The notes beneath the pieces were generated by a model. It worked only from the letters and a program-made list of their open reading frames with translations, had not been told where the DNA came from and did no database searches. DNA of 64,000 nucleotides from Rhyzopertha dominica (taxonomy: Eukaryota; Arthropoda; Insecta; Coleoptera; Bostrichidae). The DNA lies in assembly GCA_025024175.1 (NCBI GenBank), contig QCXZ01000001.1:4030001-4094000 (forward strand), read 5' to 3'. Positions 36,201-48,413 of this stretch are shown piece by piece (position 1 is the stretch's first letter; each line of letters starts with the position of its first letter). The position numbers were made by a program, and so were the translations under genes.

Positions 36201-36487
36201 ATCAAGTTTTGAGGAACAAAATATTCTAGTCACCCTGGCTCGATACAGGAGTAATTTGTTTTGTTTTAGATGTATTTTGTTTAATAATATTCCACATGGC
36301 TCTGTTTACAAGTACTCGTCATTTTTGCTTGTTTTATGGCTGAGTTGTGAATACGTTTATAATTTTGGAATTTTATTTTCAATTCCAAAGTTTTATGTAA
36401 GTTGTACGCATCTTTCAAAAGTAATATAAAGAAGAGGCCCAGACAAACATTTCTGAACCAACAAAAATGAAGTGGATAATTAATAAA

Positions 36488-36665
36488 GTATGGGGGAGAA
36501 CAATTAGCAATTGCTTCCTACGAATTCATTCTATGAATATGGCAACAAGCAGAAATTCCAGAAATATGGAGGGAAAGTATAATAATTCCACTTCACAAAA
36601 AAAAACAGATAAAGCGATTGGCAACAACTATAGAGGAATTGCAACAACATGTTACGAATATAACA
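36488..36665 (+). pseudogene. Non-LTR RT fragment (plus strand)
   Basis: The plus frame gives YGGEQLAIASYEFIL then IWQQAEIPEIWRESIIIPLH. After a slip in the A-run at 36,597 it continues TDKAIGNNYRGIA. This is the RT N-terminal finger region. Everything downstream is missing. Confidence 0.75.
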
Positions 36666-37990
36666 TAGGTCTAAACGTTGTTTTATTGATTTTAAACGAG
36701 TCTATGATTTCGTAAATCTGCCAAGACGAAAAAGTAATTAAAATTTTGAGTCTTATGAGGATGAAGTAAAATTGTCGAGTATTTGTACAAAAGTTCTGCC
36801 TCACGAATTTTAACACATTATGGGTAGAATAAACTAAAAATATGAATTAGCCAAATATAAATATACTTCTTTTGTTTCAGGAAGGCTTACGTCATACTTT
36901 TAACCATGTTATTTTTTTACATTTCTAATAATCTAGAAACCAACAATTAGGTACCTCAAAACTCTAAAGCAAAATAAATTACTTTGAGATTATTGTAAAA
37001 CGTGCTTTTAATATGTCTCTACTTACGTAATACACTAGGAATGATATTTGGATTCCTTACCCTGAAACAAATCAAAAAGTTAATATTCATGAATTTATAT
37101 ATTCGAAAAAATTATTAATTACAGACCATATTAACAATCATCACGTGTTCGTTTTAAATCCAGATGGTACCCTTCCTATTCTATATAAAACAGAGGTGCA
37201 TTCCTATACTGATCGACTTTCCAATAAATATTGTAAAACGTATCATTCATCTTAGCTAGACGAATAATTGCAAACAGGCTCCATCTAAATTAAACTAAAT
37301 ATATAAGTCCAGTAACATCGACTAAATTTACTGTCATTTCTACGATATCTAGGCTGATTTCTGTCCAAAAACGAGTTTAAAATTCGCGCCAAACTATTAA
37401 GTGTGACGTCAAAAGGCAGTCAATAGCGTCGATACTCGTATTATCTAAGAATCTAATGCGTTTAAACAAAACTATACAAGAGACCTCTAATTTGTTCGTA
37501 TAGAAAAGAAACTAGACCATTTTATTTATTATCTGCGTGCGATTGCAGACGCTTTCTCTGGCTGTTTTATAACCTCAAATTACGCCCTCTCGATTTCTCG
37601 GTGTGTTGTTGCATCGATATTGTCGGGATGTTGGTATGCGATTCGCGCCGTCCTTTTTTGTGCCTGGATCTTGATAGCGGGCACAATAACGAAATTATCT
37701 CCAATTATAAGTGAATAGAGATGTAACGTGCCGATACCGGCCATATATTCCACGGCTACGTGTGGGAAGGTATCAGTTCTGGTATAAGTGAGACGTACTA
37801 CACAACCGATCGTGTTATGTTTTTGTTGTTTGTTCCGATGCTGGTCGCAAATCAGAACGCCCAGTACCGATCTGCTGAAACTATGTACGATTTGAAAATG
37901 GAGTTTTCTAGTTAGCATGTAAAGGATCTGTACACAGAATTACATATGGCTGAACGCTGATTAAGATTAAGATTACGAAACTTAACTATA
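36666..37990. other. No recognised gene
   Basis: AT-rich unique-looking DNA. The minus frame at 37,580-37,918 has no recognised domain. Confidence 0.35.
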
Positions 37991-38301
37991 CTGGGTGAGG
38001 ATCGCACCGAACTCCAGGACTGCATTCTGCACATCAAAATAATGGAAAAAAAACTCAACCCCATAAACAAAAATCTAGTGGTTTTAGATCTGGACTTCTT
38101 GGAGGGCAACTAATTGGACCTCCGCGGTCAATCCAACACTCTAAAATCATGTTTAATTTTTATGGTATTATTTCTTGGTTGCATGGAAGATCGGTGCCTT
38201 TCTGGTCCAGAAAGGTAACTGAATGTAACCCTTTACCAGGTTCTTTATTTCATTTGTATAATTTGACAATATCATTTCTGTATTATCTTGTCTGGTAATA
38301 A

Positions 38302-38361
<60 letters not shown>

Positions 38362-38744
38362 TCATCCAAGTGTTGCTTGACCACACGAGCGAAATGTGCT
38401 GGTTCTTCTACAGCAGCTGTGGCATTACAATTACAGAATCCATAAACAAAAACCATATTCGCATACTCTAAATTAGAATAAACTTTTGGCAGTTTAAGAA
38501 AAAAAATACCGCTAACGTTGACAGTTACAAACAGATTTAAGGCCTAAATAAGCATGTTTTAATATGTATAACTATGGAAACAAACTGTATCCATATTTTT
38601 TCAAAGGCGATTAGATATTCATTCATTTCTTTAAATTTCGCTATAACTTGCGAATAAATAATAATCGGATAAGAACGTTTTTACATTATTTTTATGCGCA
38701 GTATGCAGTCCTGGAGTTCGGTGCGATTCTTCTGATTCACCCTG
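37991..38744 (-). mobile_element. IS630/Tc1-type element split by a non-LTR insertion
   Basis: Terminal repeats of about 60 bp start CTGGGTGA and CAGGGTGA and share TCGCACCGAACTCCAGGAC and TGCATNCTGC. TA flanks both sides. Two transposase pieces remain on the minus strand: EPAHFARVVKQHLDE (38,405-38,361, just after the second catalytic D) and WIDRGGPI then CPPRSPDLKPLDFCLWG (about 38,140-38,058, third D). Between them sits a plus-strand non-LTR 3' end with (ATT)n. The N-terminal half of the transposase is deleted. Confidence 0.85.
38175..38362 (+). mobile_element. Non-LTR 3' end with (ATT)n, nested in the transposase
   Basis: The left edge is uncertain (about 38,175-38,215). The insert ends in GGTAATAA followed by (ATT)n at 38,302-38,362, and host transposase coding sequence resumes immediately after the run. 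It is a 5'-truncated insertion. Confidence 0.65.
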
Positions 38745-38937
38745 TATTTAAAAAACCTTAGTCGCAATAATTAAGAAAGTCTCAATACGTATGTAGGCAT
38801 TTTAAATGATGGTGAGAATATTCCCTGAATTAGACGATGAGGAATGAAGATGCCCACTTAGCTGTTGAAGTACGTATTTAGATTTTTTAAATTGCTGTAA
38901 TACGGGTTTTCATTGGGTTTCCTACTGAAATAATTGA

Positions 38938-39180
38938 TCACTCAAATACAATTGCTACAGACAATTTTTGCAGATTTTCATCGACAGATTGGATACGATA
39001 TGACAATTTCAAAATCATCTTTTCAGACTTTAACACATCCTGGAGGTCATAGATGAAAGTTAAAAATAAAAGTGGACCTAAATCTGAACCCTGCAATACA
39101 GAGGAGGTTGGTGCGAACGGACAGGATAAGAACCTGTCTAAGAGATATAAACGCATTGGTGATATATTGGATGTGTCCAA
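38938..39180 (-). pseudogene. Non-LTR RT fragment
   Basis: The minus frame reads YLLDRFLSCPFAPTSSVLQG then SDLGPLLFLTFIYDLQDVLK, the RT turn with GPLLF. The following YADD block has been lost. It is a short relic. Confidence 0.7.
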
Positions 39181-39459
39181 ATTGAGTTCACAAAAAAATC
39201 TCGTTTTTTTTTACTTTACAAAGAAATCGTAAATGAAAAGTGGAAATAAAAAATAAAGTACACCAAAATGACTGTCTATACATAAAATAATACTTTTGAT
39301 ATTCTTCATTCTAAAACGCACAACTCGACAAAAACTTCTTACTAACTGTAAGTGTTGGAGACTCAAACTCTTCAAAAATGAAAATATACCTGTTTCGACG
39401 ATTTCTTTGAAGCAATATTAAAGTGGTTGCTTATTTTATAACAATACTGTTTTATTATA

Positions 39460-41753
39460 CAGGGTGATTTTTTGAAAACTTCACACCTTAAATAACTTTA
39501 AATAGAGGAAAAATTTAAAATTTTGCAAAAACAGGTAAACTTTTGTTTGCAGGGGGACAACTTTTGAGATAAGTTTTTAATGGATAGCGCTTACCCTCTT
39601 AGCGGGGTAGATACCCCTTCAAAAATTTTAAATGAAACTACCCATCTTACGATACATCATTTAAAAGCTTATTACACAAGGAGTCTTGCCATGTAATTAG
39701 TTTTACTATTTTTACCCATTGACGGGGTAGTGGGTCAAAAAGTGCATTGTAGCAAGTGGCTTATAAAATGGAATATTTTGGACTTTTTTTAACAAAATTT
39801 ATTGTCTTGCAGTTACAATAAAAATTGTCCTTACTTAAGCCTAAATAAACTTGTTAAAAAATAATTGTTACACCTAAGCAAAATGCCAAAAATACTTAAA
39901 ATTTTCTTTCGACATTACTTGATATTGCAACTCGACAGTTTATACTGAATTGGCTAAATAATTATCTACTTTGTGTTTCCAATTTTTTGTTTCAACTTTT
40001 TGGCTACTTCTTTGGCACGACCATCTTTTTGTTCACATTCCTTTTTATAAATCGCGTGAAATTTTAAAGTGAGAGTCCAAGTGATAATGGTTTATTCAAC
40101 TGCCGAAAGGGTAGAAATAATTTTATTTACGGTGCTGAGCATAGCTGTGCTCGTGCGTCAGCAAGGGTGTTTAACGAACGGCACCCCGATAAAAATGTTG
40201 ACGCTAGGTACATTCTCGATCTCGTGCAGAAATTTCAAGACACTGGATCTGTAGTAAACAAAAAAAGGGCAGGGAATAGAGTCGTTGATGAAATGGCCCA
40301 ACTTGAAGTACTTGGTCATTTTGCAATGGATCCAACTAGCTCTTTGCGTAACATTTCTACAGCCACTGGACTTTCTTATTCATCTGTAAGGAAAGTTACA
40401 AAACTGCACAAATTCCATCCCTATAAGATGAAAACTCTCCAGGAACTCGGCGAAGATGACTGATAGAAGACTTGCAATTTTGCGAAATTATGACAGAAAT
40501 GATTATAGTAAATCCAAATGTAATAAAAAATATCTGCTTCAGTGATGAATGCACATTTTTTTGAACGGCTCTGAAAATAAACATAACGTCAGGTACTGGA
40601 GTGACGAAGATCCTTATATTTTTCGAGAAGGTCATACACAAGTTCCTCAGAAGCTGAACGTCTGGGCTGGAATACTTGGCAACGCAATTGTAGGTCCAAT
40701 TTTCATTGATGGGACGCTAAATGGGGGAATGTATTTAGAATTACTTGATAACGTTATTGATCCTTTAATCACAGAGCAATTAGAAAACCAACGTGACCCT
40801 GAAGGAAATCCAATGTTGGATGAATACGAATTGTTTTACCAACATGATGGAGCCCCACCGCATTACGCCATTAATGTGCGAAATTGGTTAAATCATAGAT
40901 TTCCTCTTCACTGGATTGGTAGGCGTGGAACAATTGAATGGCCGCCACGATCACTCGATTTGACTGCTTTAGATTTCTTTCTATGGGGTCATTTAAAATC
41001 TGTGGTTTACAAAACACAACCTTACTAACCTGGACGATCTGCGAGAAAGAATTATTAACGAGTGCAGGAGGATTCCACCTGAAACTTTCCGAAAAGTGCA
41101 GCAGGAGTTCGAGAACCGTCTGTATTATTGTATGGAAAGAGGTGGTGCACATTTTGAGAATCTATTGTAAGGTTTGAATTTCTATGGTTTTGTTCACACT
41201 GTTTTTGGAGTTACAAATAAATAATTTTTCTTTTTCGTGGACATGGACTTTCTAAAAAATTACATGATAAATACTTTAATGTTAATAATAATGTTAAAAG
41301 AAAATTTTCAGTATTCTGAGAGTTTTTTTAAGTGTCATATTTTTTACAAGTTGTTTGTTTAAATTTTTGGTTCTCGTAAGGACAAATTTTATTTCCGCTC
41401 TAAAATAAAATACATTTTGTTGAAAAGAGTCCAAAATATTCAATTTAATAAGCAAACTGTTTCGTAGGCACTATTAATCTATTACCCCGTCAATAAGTTA
41501 AACGTGGTAAAACTAATTACATTGGCCAGACTCTTTGTGAAATAAGCTTTCAAATGATGTATCACAAGATGGATAGTTCCATTTAAAATTTTTAAAGGGG
41601 TGTCTACCCTGCTCAGAGAGTAAGCGCTATCCATTAAANACTTATCTCAAAAGTTGTCTCCCTGCATAAAAAGTTTACCTGTTTTTGCAAATTTTTAAAT
41701 TTTTGCTATATTTAAAGTTATTNAAGGTGTGAAGTTTTCAAAAAATCACCCTG
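39460..41753 (+). mobile_element. DD41D-type element with about 340-bp inverted repeats, copy C1
   Basis: It starts CAGGGTGATTTTTTGAAAAC and ends with the reverse complement, flanked by TA. Left and right arms stay alignable for about 340 bases with moderate divergence. Shared landmarks include AAAACAGGTAAACTTTT, GACAACTTTTGAGATAAG, GATAGCGCTTAC and TGTAATTAGTTTTAC. One nearly complete transposase pseudogene lies between the arms. A deleted relative is at 43,098-44,907. Confidence 0.93.
40087..41170 (+). pseudogene. DD41D transposase pseudogene, nearly full length
   Basis: It starts MVYSTAERVEIILFT. After a one-base shift it continues ASARVFNERHPDKNVDARYI, NISTATGLSYSSVRKVTKLH (helix-turn-helix), NICFSDECTFF (first D), KLNVWAGILGNAIVGPIF, YQHDGAPPHYAINVRNWLNH (second D), PPRSLDLTALDFFLWGHLK (third D, 41 residues after the second) and a tail ending HFENLL. 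About four single-base frameshifts (near 40,125, 40,462, 40,555 and 41,025) interrupt a protein of about 350 residues. The catalytic triad is intact, so the damage looks comparatively young. Confidence 0.92.
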
Positions 41754-42376
41754 TATAGCTTCACAGTAGGATAGTTTTAATATTATGAAATATTTTAAGT
41801 TCGTCAACAAAAAATAGATGAACGCAGGAAATAATGCTGGAACAATAATTAAGAAGTTACATGGCAAAGCATAGGAAATAGGCAATGATCTCCTATTTTA
41901 ACAAATTAGTAAATTGTACAGAAAATTTAAGTTCAGTTTGATCCCTGGATGTCACACCATGAATTTTCATAGAAATTCAGCAATAAAATCCCGAAACGCA
42001 GAAGAAAATTGTCCTCAGTGATTTTTATTCCAATCAAGTTCACATTAATATTTTCCGAATTATTTCTTTCATTTATCTACATCGCAGAACCCCATTTAAT
42101 CTTCAGGTAACATATTTGCCCTTCCATGATACCGAAAAGCATTTATTTACCAAAATTGTCGTTCTAGTAACCTCCCGACGCGACCGGGTATATTTACACC
42201 TAGTTCAAGACGGCGCAAAAACAAGCGAAGTTTTTTGCGCAACAAAGCGCACGGAACGTGGGCGACAAAAAACTGTTTATCGATAAAATAATGTGAGCTC
42301 TCTATTGGATGTTAACAAGCGGATTAGTTTTTTGCGTCTATTTGAATGAGGCCCTATTCTTCGTTTGGGTTGCTTT
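41754..42376. other. No recognised gene
   Basis: AT-rich to 42,150, then GC-richer unique sequence leading into the putative first exon. Confidence 0.35.
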
Positions 42377-42549
42377 CAGTCAGTGAAATGTGATAGTGCG
42401 TCGCGGTGTGTTCCCGAGATTTTCCACGCAAACAAACGATAACGCGTACGGGGGTGATTTGTGGACAATTCGTGAAGTGTTTGAGACATCTTGGTGGTTG
42501 GATTACCTAAGGCTTGGGATGGTTTCGAAATTTGTCATTGACTTGCAAG
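42377..42549 (+). promoter_or_regulatory. Putative insect-type transcription start and first exon
   Basis: TTCAGTCAGTG at about 42,376 resembles the insect initiator TCAGT. The following 170 bases are GC-richer than the surroundings and end in CTTGCAAG followed by the donor-like GTATGC at 42,550. An ATG at 42,519 would give MVSKFVIDLQ before the donor. Spliced to the exon at 55,472, that frame hits a stop at once, so any link to that gene would need non-coding use or intervening exons. This is inference from signals only. Confidence 0.3.
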
Positions 42550-43097
42550 GTATGCACGAATTTCACTAACGTAACTTCGTACTGTCGCTTTTATTGTATA
42601 AAATTGTAACTAGACGGTTTATTCCGTTTTGTAAAGCACATATACTCGAATCATTGCTTTACTTATCCATTGGTAGGTATCTACTGAAACTACTAACATA
42701 ATATTTTGAAATATAACAATCACGTAAAAAGCTAAACATGCTTCTTTGCTCCTTTAAATTCTCGCAAATGCAACAGAGTGTCGTAAAATTTGAAAACTAT
42801 CAGTCGGCTCTAGAGATGCAAATTCTGACAAGTTGTGACCAAATAGCATCAAACAACAACAGATTTCAGAAAAACCTGCTTCGCAAATATATTCAAGCAT
42901 CGCATCAAAAATTGTATATGAATAAATCCGTTTTCATTTATGCGATCGAGTAAAAATATTATCTATAAGCATCGCAAGGGTTGTACCGTTCCCATATAGC
43001 ATTAGAAACTTCTTTGCCTTTGTCTTCCAACAGTAAATTACCATTAATTAATACTTAATGTATACAGGTACGAAATGTTTTAGTATCTCGACATATA

Positions 43098-44907
43098 TAG
43101 GGCGATTTTTTGAAAACTTCACACCTTAAAAAACTTTAAATATAGCAAAAATTTAAAAATTTGCAAAAACAGGTAAACTTTTGTTTGCAGGGGGACAACT
43201 TTTGAGATAAGTTTTTAATGGAAAGCGCTTACTCTCTGAGCAGGGTAGACACCCTTTTAAAAATTTTAAATGGAACTATCCATCTTGTGATACATCATTT
43301 GAAAGCTTATTTCACAAAGAGTCTGGCCATGTAATTAGTTTTACCACGTTTAACTTATTGACGGGGTAATAGATTAATTGTGCCTACGAAACAGGTTGCT
43401 TATTAAATTGAATATTTCAACAAAATGTACTTTATTTTAGAGCGGAAATAAAATTTGTCCTTACGAGAACCCAAAATTTAAACAAACAACTTGTAAAAAA
43501 TATGACACTCCCAGAATACTGAAAATTTTCTTTTAACATTATTATTAACATTAAAGTATTTATCATGTAATTTTTTAGAAAGTCCATGTCCACGAAAAAG
43601 AAAAATTATTTATTTGTAACTCCAAAAACAGTGTGAACAAAACCATAGAAATTCGAACCTTACAATAGATTCTCAAAATGTGCACCACCTCTTTCCATAC
43701 AATAATACAGACGGTTCTCGAACTCCTGCTGCACTTTTCGGAAAGTTTCAGGTGGAATCCTCCTGCACTCGTTAATAATTCTTTCTCGCAGATCGTCCAG
43801 GCTAGTAGGTTGTGTTTTCTAAACCACAGATTTTAAATGACCCCATAGAAAGAAATCTAAAGCAGTCAAATCGGGTGATCGTGGCGGTCATTCAATTGTT
43901 CCACGCCTACCAATCCAGTGAAGAGGAAAACTATGATTTAACCAATTTCGCACATTAATGGCGTAATGCGGTGGGGCTCCATCATGTTNGTAAAACAATT
44001 CGTATTCATCCAACATTGGATTTCCTTCAGGGTCACGTTGGTTTTCTAATTGCTCTGTGATTAAAGGATCAATAACGTTATCAAGTAATTCTAAATACAT
44101 TCCCCATTTAGCGTGCCATCAATGAAAATTGGACCTACAATTGCGTTGCCAAGTATTCCAGCCCAGACGTTCAGCTTCTGAGGAACTTGTGTATGACCTT
44201 CTCGAAAAATATAAGGATCTTCGTCACTCATGCTCAGCACCGTAAATAAAAATTATTTCTACCCTTTCGGCAGTTGAATAAACCATTATCACTTGGACTC
44301 TCACTTTAAAATTTCACGCGATTTATAAAAAGGAATGTGAACAAAAAGATGGTCGTGCCAAAGAAGTAGCCAAAAAGTTGAAACAAAAAATTGGAAACAC
44401 AAAGTAGATAATTATTTAGCCAATTCAGTATAAACTGTCGAGTTCAAGTAATGTCGAAAGAAAATTTTAAGTATTTTTGGCATTTTGCTTAGGTGTAACA
44501 ATGATTTTTTAACAAGTTTGTTAGGCTTAAGTAAGGACAATTTTTATTGTAACTGCAAGACAATAAATTTTGTTAAAAAAAAGTCCAAAATATTCCATTT
44601 TATAAGCCACTTGCTACAATGCACTTTTTGACNCACTANCNCGTCAATGGGTAAAAAATAGTAAAACTAATTACATGGCAANACTCCTTGTGTAATAAGC
44701 TTTTAAATGATGTATCGTAAGATGGGTAGTTTCATTTAAAATTTTTGAAGNGGTATCTACCCCGCTAAGAGGGTAAGCGCTATCCATTAAAAACTTATCT
44801 TAAAAGTTGTCCCCCTGCAAACAAAAATTTGCCTGTTTTTGCAAAATTTAAAATTTTTCCTCTATTTAAAGCTATTTAAGGTGTGAAGTTTTCAAAAAAT
44901 CACCTGG
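43098..44907 (-). mobile_element. DD41D-type element, deleted copy C2
   Basis: It is inverted relative to C1 and has the same long terminal repeats, with small changes at the very ends (AGGGCGATT and CACCTGG). TA follows the right end. The transposase is internally deleted: sequence jumps from the region matching 40,145 in C1 to that matching 40,597, removing the helix-turn-helix and first aspartate. It could move only with help, if at all. Confidence 0.9.
43660..44286 (-). pseudogene. DD41D transposase, internally deleted
   Basis: The minus strand keeps the first codons (MVYSTAERVEI) and then the C-terminal two-thirds from SDEDPYIFREG to HFENLL. It includes HDGAPPHYAINVRNWLNH. The third aspartate region carries extra changes (GTIE*P). 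Bases called N occur within it. Confidence 0.85.
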
Positions 44908-45573
44908 TATAGCTGAGCAAATTACTTTCTGTGACGAAACTTAAACTTAAACGATTTTATACAAATTACATCATATCGTTGAAGAATTGTCTGCAGATAA
45001 ACAGAAAGATTTTTTTAACCTACTGTCGAATATGTTAGCCTCGAATGACGTTACTTAGTGTTTCGCTTATGCAAACAATCCCAAATCAGGTGGGGGCAAG
45101 AAAACACGTTTTCTTGAAACGCCTGCTAAACACAAAGAAAGAATGAAGGGACTCGACCCGTCCGTGGTCCGACACCGTATCATTATGGATCATTCAGCGT
45201 AAAATCTCACAGATATTGTCTACCGTTAAGTCATTAACCCCTTTGGTCTGAAGATTCAGCTGCATTGTGACGAAGCGAAGGAAATCGAATGTATTAAAAC
45301 TATTATTTCTTCGTTATTTTCGCTTAAGAACTCAATTTGCGGCGCAACGCGCGCTCAAGACAATAGAAAAGTTATTTCTCCCGTCCCTTGACAGCTGAAT
45401 ATTATTTTTTCATCAGAGCGCGATAACAGGGATCTCGTATAATGCGAATGGTATATTACAAACTCACCCTCTCCGTGCAGGGGTTGCGATATTGGAAAAC
45501 TGGACCGGTCAGCCGGTTTACTGATTGAAAACTGAGATGTGTCTGGTATTAGAGATGCTGGGAAAATTATTAT
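44908..45573. other. No recognised gene
   Basis: Mixed unique sequence without motifs. Confidence 0.35.
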
Positions 45574-46679
45574 TACACAGATAAAACTGTTTGTTTGGAT
45601 TTATAAAATCAATTTGTTTGACTTTGTTTCTTTAGGCCCAACAAATTAACCTTCAAATAACCAAATTTGATTTGTAAGAAGAATATCAGTTTGTTTGTAA
45701 CTAGCCATGGTTGGCCATATGTTAGTAAAGTCTGCTCAATGAAGTGCCCTATTTGTACCAAGCTACTATTACAAATAATGCGTTATTTATTCAGTATATT
45801 TGTAATACTAAAATGGAACACATTTATCACGCTATAGAAACCAGTAGATTTGTGATTGTCCTTTAAATTAAAATAAATATCATACTTTCCGTCTGCATTA
45901 TATTCGTACATATAAGTAGCAAAATTTACTTTGTCAATGGACTTGGCTAGGTTAGGCTGATTTAACTCAGATGTTTTTTTACTAAACCAATTACAGTTTT
46001 GCGGAAATGAATTGAGTGACATATTGCATTTTTAATTACAAGAAACAACTTTTATACGCTCTATAAAAAACAGGAAGCCACACACTTGCATAAAATACAT
46101 AGACATATCAAAGTGGGTTAATCAAAATTTATTTCTTTAACTTAAAAACAATTTATTTATATGTTTAAAGGGCTTGTTTGAATGCAATATTTCTTCAATT
46201 TAATTAATAAATATATATCTCATTAAAATTCACATGCAGTTTGCTGCAATAACAGAGATAATGAATTGAGCATATGAATTCTTTCAATCAAACAATTGTT
46301 TGATTCCAGGAAATAGCTGTTTCATTGGACTAAATCAGTGATATCTTTACTGCAAAGAAATATTTATTTGGTATGCAGAGAATCACTTACCTCTTCTCTG
46401 ATTCCAAACAAATATTTGTTTCAGTCAAATTTAATCATATGTTTATTCCAAACATCTTCATGGTTTAGTGAAACAAATACTTTGTTCTACAAACGAAATG
46501 ATTATTCTTGATTCAATAGTTTCAAAAGTTAATTTAAAGCTTTGTATATACTATGATAAATAAATGTTATTTTTTGAGGGTTTGAAACAAACAAATCATT
46601 TACTTCGCCATATACAAACAAATATATTGTTTGCCGTAAATATATTTTTTTCTTCCAAACAAATTGTTCTCTCTGTGTA
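45574..46679. mobile_element. Candidate element with AAACAAA/TTTGTTT iterons
   Basis: The ends resemble each other in inverted orientation: TACACAGATAAAAC...TTTGTTTGGA on the left and, read in reverse, TACACAGAGAGAAC...TTTGTTTGGA on the right. Inside there are a dozen or so copies of TTTGTTT or AAACAAA, several as palindromes such as AATCAAACAATTGTTTGATT (about 46,286) and AAACAAATATTTGTTT (about 46,406). No coding domain was found. It could be a non-autonomous DNA transposon with many transposase-binding sites or a foldback-like element. The class is unknown. Confidence 0.55.
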
Positions 46680-47179
46680 GGTGCCCTTTACTAAATATAT
46701 TGTTGGTTTTCACCTGCAAAACTCCGAACTCTATTTAGAATTTCGCATTTATACAAACGATTATCGCAACTTGCGAGCACGCTCATGTCGTCATAACTGT
46801 ATGTGACGCTGATGCCGTATTCACCGCGAAAAAAGCCGTTCAATCAATCACCGGCTATATGTAAGGATGTCCGCTTTTTCAGCGTTTCAGTTTTTCCTAT
46901 TAAGACATCACGACATGCGTGACAATATTTCGATTATGAGGCTTTTTGTCGTCGTACTTGTCGGACGCGTTAACCTGCATGAGCGACGCGCCTGTAACGA
47001 CATCTTTATGCTGACAGCGTCCATTCTTGCGCTTTTTCATGGCATAAATGCGTACGGAGATGGATGCAGCTGTTTACGTTGGAAATGTTCTTAGGCGTCT
47101 TTGAATACATGTCTGTGTTAAGGTCTAACCGCGGATGGCGCAGATTCCCCAAAAATCTTGAAGGCAAGGATATAAATAA
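46680..47179. other. No recognised gene
   Basis: The plus frame 46,867-47,094 has no recognised motif. The sequence is moderately GC-rich and unique-looking. Confidence 0.35.
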
Positions 47180-47275
47180 TTTGGCTTCTTCCCATTGGGT
47201 GTAAAGGTATGCACTGTATTTCATTCACTGGCTTTTTGGTGCATTATTTTCTTCCATGTTCTTCGTTATCTCTCT
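47180..47275 (-). pseudogene. Non-LTR C-terminal relic
   Basis: The minus frame has KPVNEIQCIPLHPMGR, a counterpart of SERHCIPLHHMG at 35.4 kb. Short and degraded. Confidence 0.45.
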
Positions 47276-47830
47276 AGAACGGATCTTTACAGTTTGGTTT
47301 ACAGATATTTGTAACCATGATAAAAATGTATACATAAAAATGAAATGATATAAAGTAATAGGTAAAGATAATAGGTAGATCATTCCACTTGTTCAGCGTA
47401 AAGTTGCAAGGTCCATGCCCAGTTCTCAAACGATTTAGTTCAGTCTTCAGTTTTTGTGTTATTCTTTCAGTATGTGTCTTAAAAGTTAAAGACGTGTCCA
47501 AAGTAACACCAAGGTATTTTGGATAGAAATTATGTCATTATTGAGATTCACCGATTTCAAATGAAAGCAACAGACTTCGGTTTTCGAAAAATTTAAACGC
47601 AATCGCCACTTTTCAAAATAGATCTTCAGTTAATTTCTCTTCTAATGCCTTAAATTGTTCATGTTGACGTGCGAGAGCCAAATCGTCCGCATAGATAAAT
47701 TTTCTGCTGGTTAATGGCAAATCACTTGTGTATAAATTGAAGAGTAATGGAGCTAAGACAGCCTTGTGGTAGTCCATTTATGGAATTGGAAAGGAATATC
47801 TGCTTGAATGGAATCCGATATAATTGCTGA
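47276..47830 (-). pseudogene. Non-LTR RT fragment (related to family L1a)
   Basis: The minus strand reads LAPLLFNLYTSDLPLTSRKF then IYADDLALARQHEQF (catalytic YADD), RLNFSKTEVCCFHLKS, LDTSLTFKTHTERITQKLK and, directly joined, LNRLRTGHGPCNFTLNKWND. The joining of the palm to the C-terminal LNRLRTGHG block means the intervening thumb region was deleted. Several frame breaks. Confidence 0.82.
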
Positions 47831-48363
47831 AAGTTTCAAAGTATTGATATGCACGGACTGAAGTATGTAAGTAAAACTGGTAGGTGACAGCGACAGACTT
47901 CTGACCGCAAAACCTTACGGACCACAACTAGTTCGCCAAATGCACAAACCATGTGCTGAGAAACTGTCTCAGAATTGCATCAAATGGCAAAAAGTCGTTC
48001 AAGTTCGACAAAAAATAAGGTTTACCTTGAAGGTGCGGAAAAGTTTGAAATCTAATACAGAGCGAATGAGAGGAACAATAAAGAAAGCCCTAAATTTCAG
48101 GAAAACAGAGGGTTTCGTTTTATGAACAATTGGCAGGATTATCTAGGGACAGGGAAAAATTGCCCAAGACATGTATTTGGTTATCATAAAAATTGTGAAA
48201 ATTACTTTTGCACAGAACCAAAACCAAACGAATAGAACTTTATTTCTGAGATGGACGAATGTGGTTTGCTTGGCGATTAACTGACATGCTCTAAAAGATT
48301 AGTGCAAAATGTTCATAACCTTTTATTAAACATGACTAGCAATGCAACAGGGACAAAAAGACC

Positions 48364-48396
<33 letters not shown>
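48364..48396. repeat. (ATT)n microsatellite
   Basis: Pure ATT run, possibly a retroelement tail. Confidence 0.93.
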
Positions 48397-48397
<1 letters not shown>

Positions 48398-48413
48398 AAT
48401 AATTAATCGAAAA

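Noticed and set aside
38302..38362. CRISPR-like regular repeat
   Set aside because: It is a simple ATT microsatellite; no direct repeat and spacer structure exists anywhere in the window.
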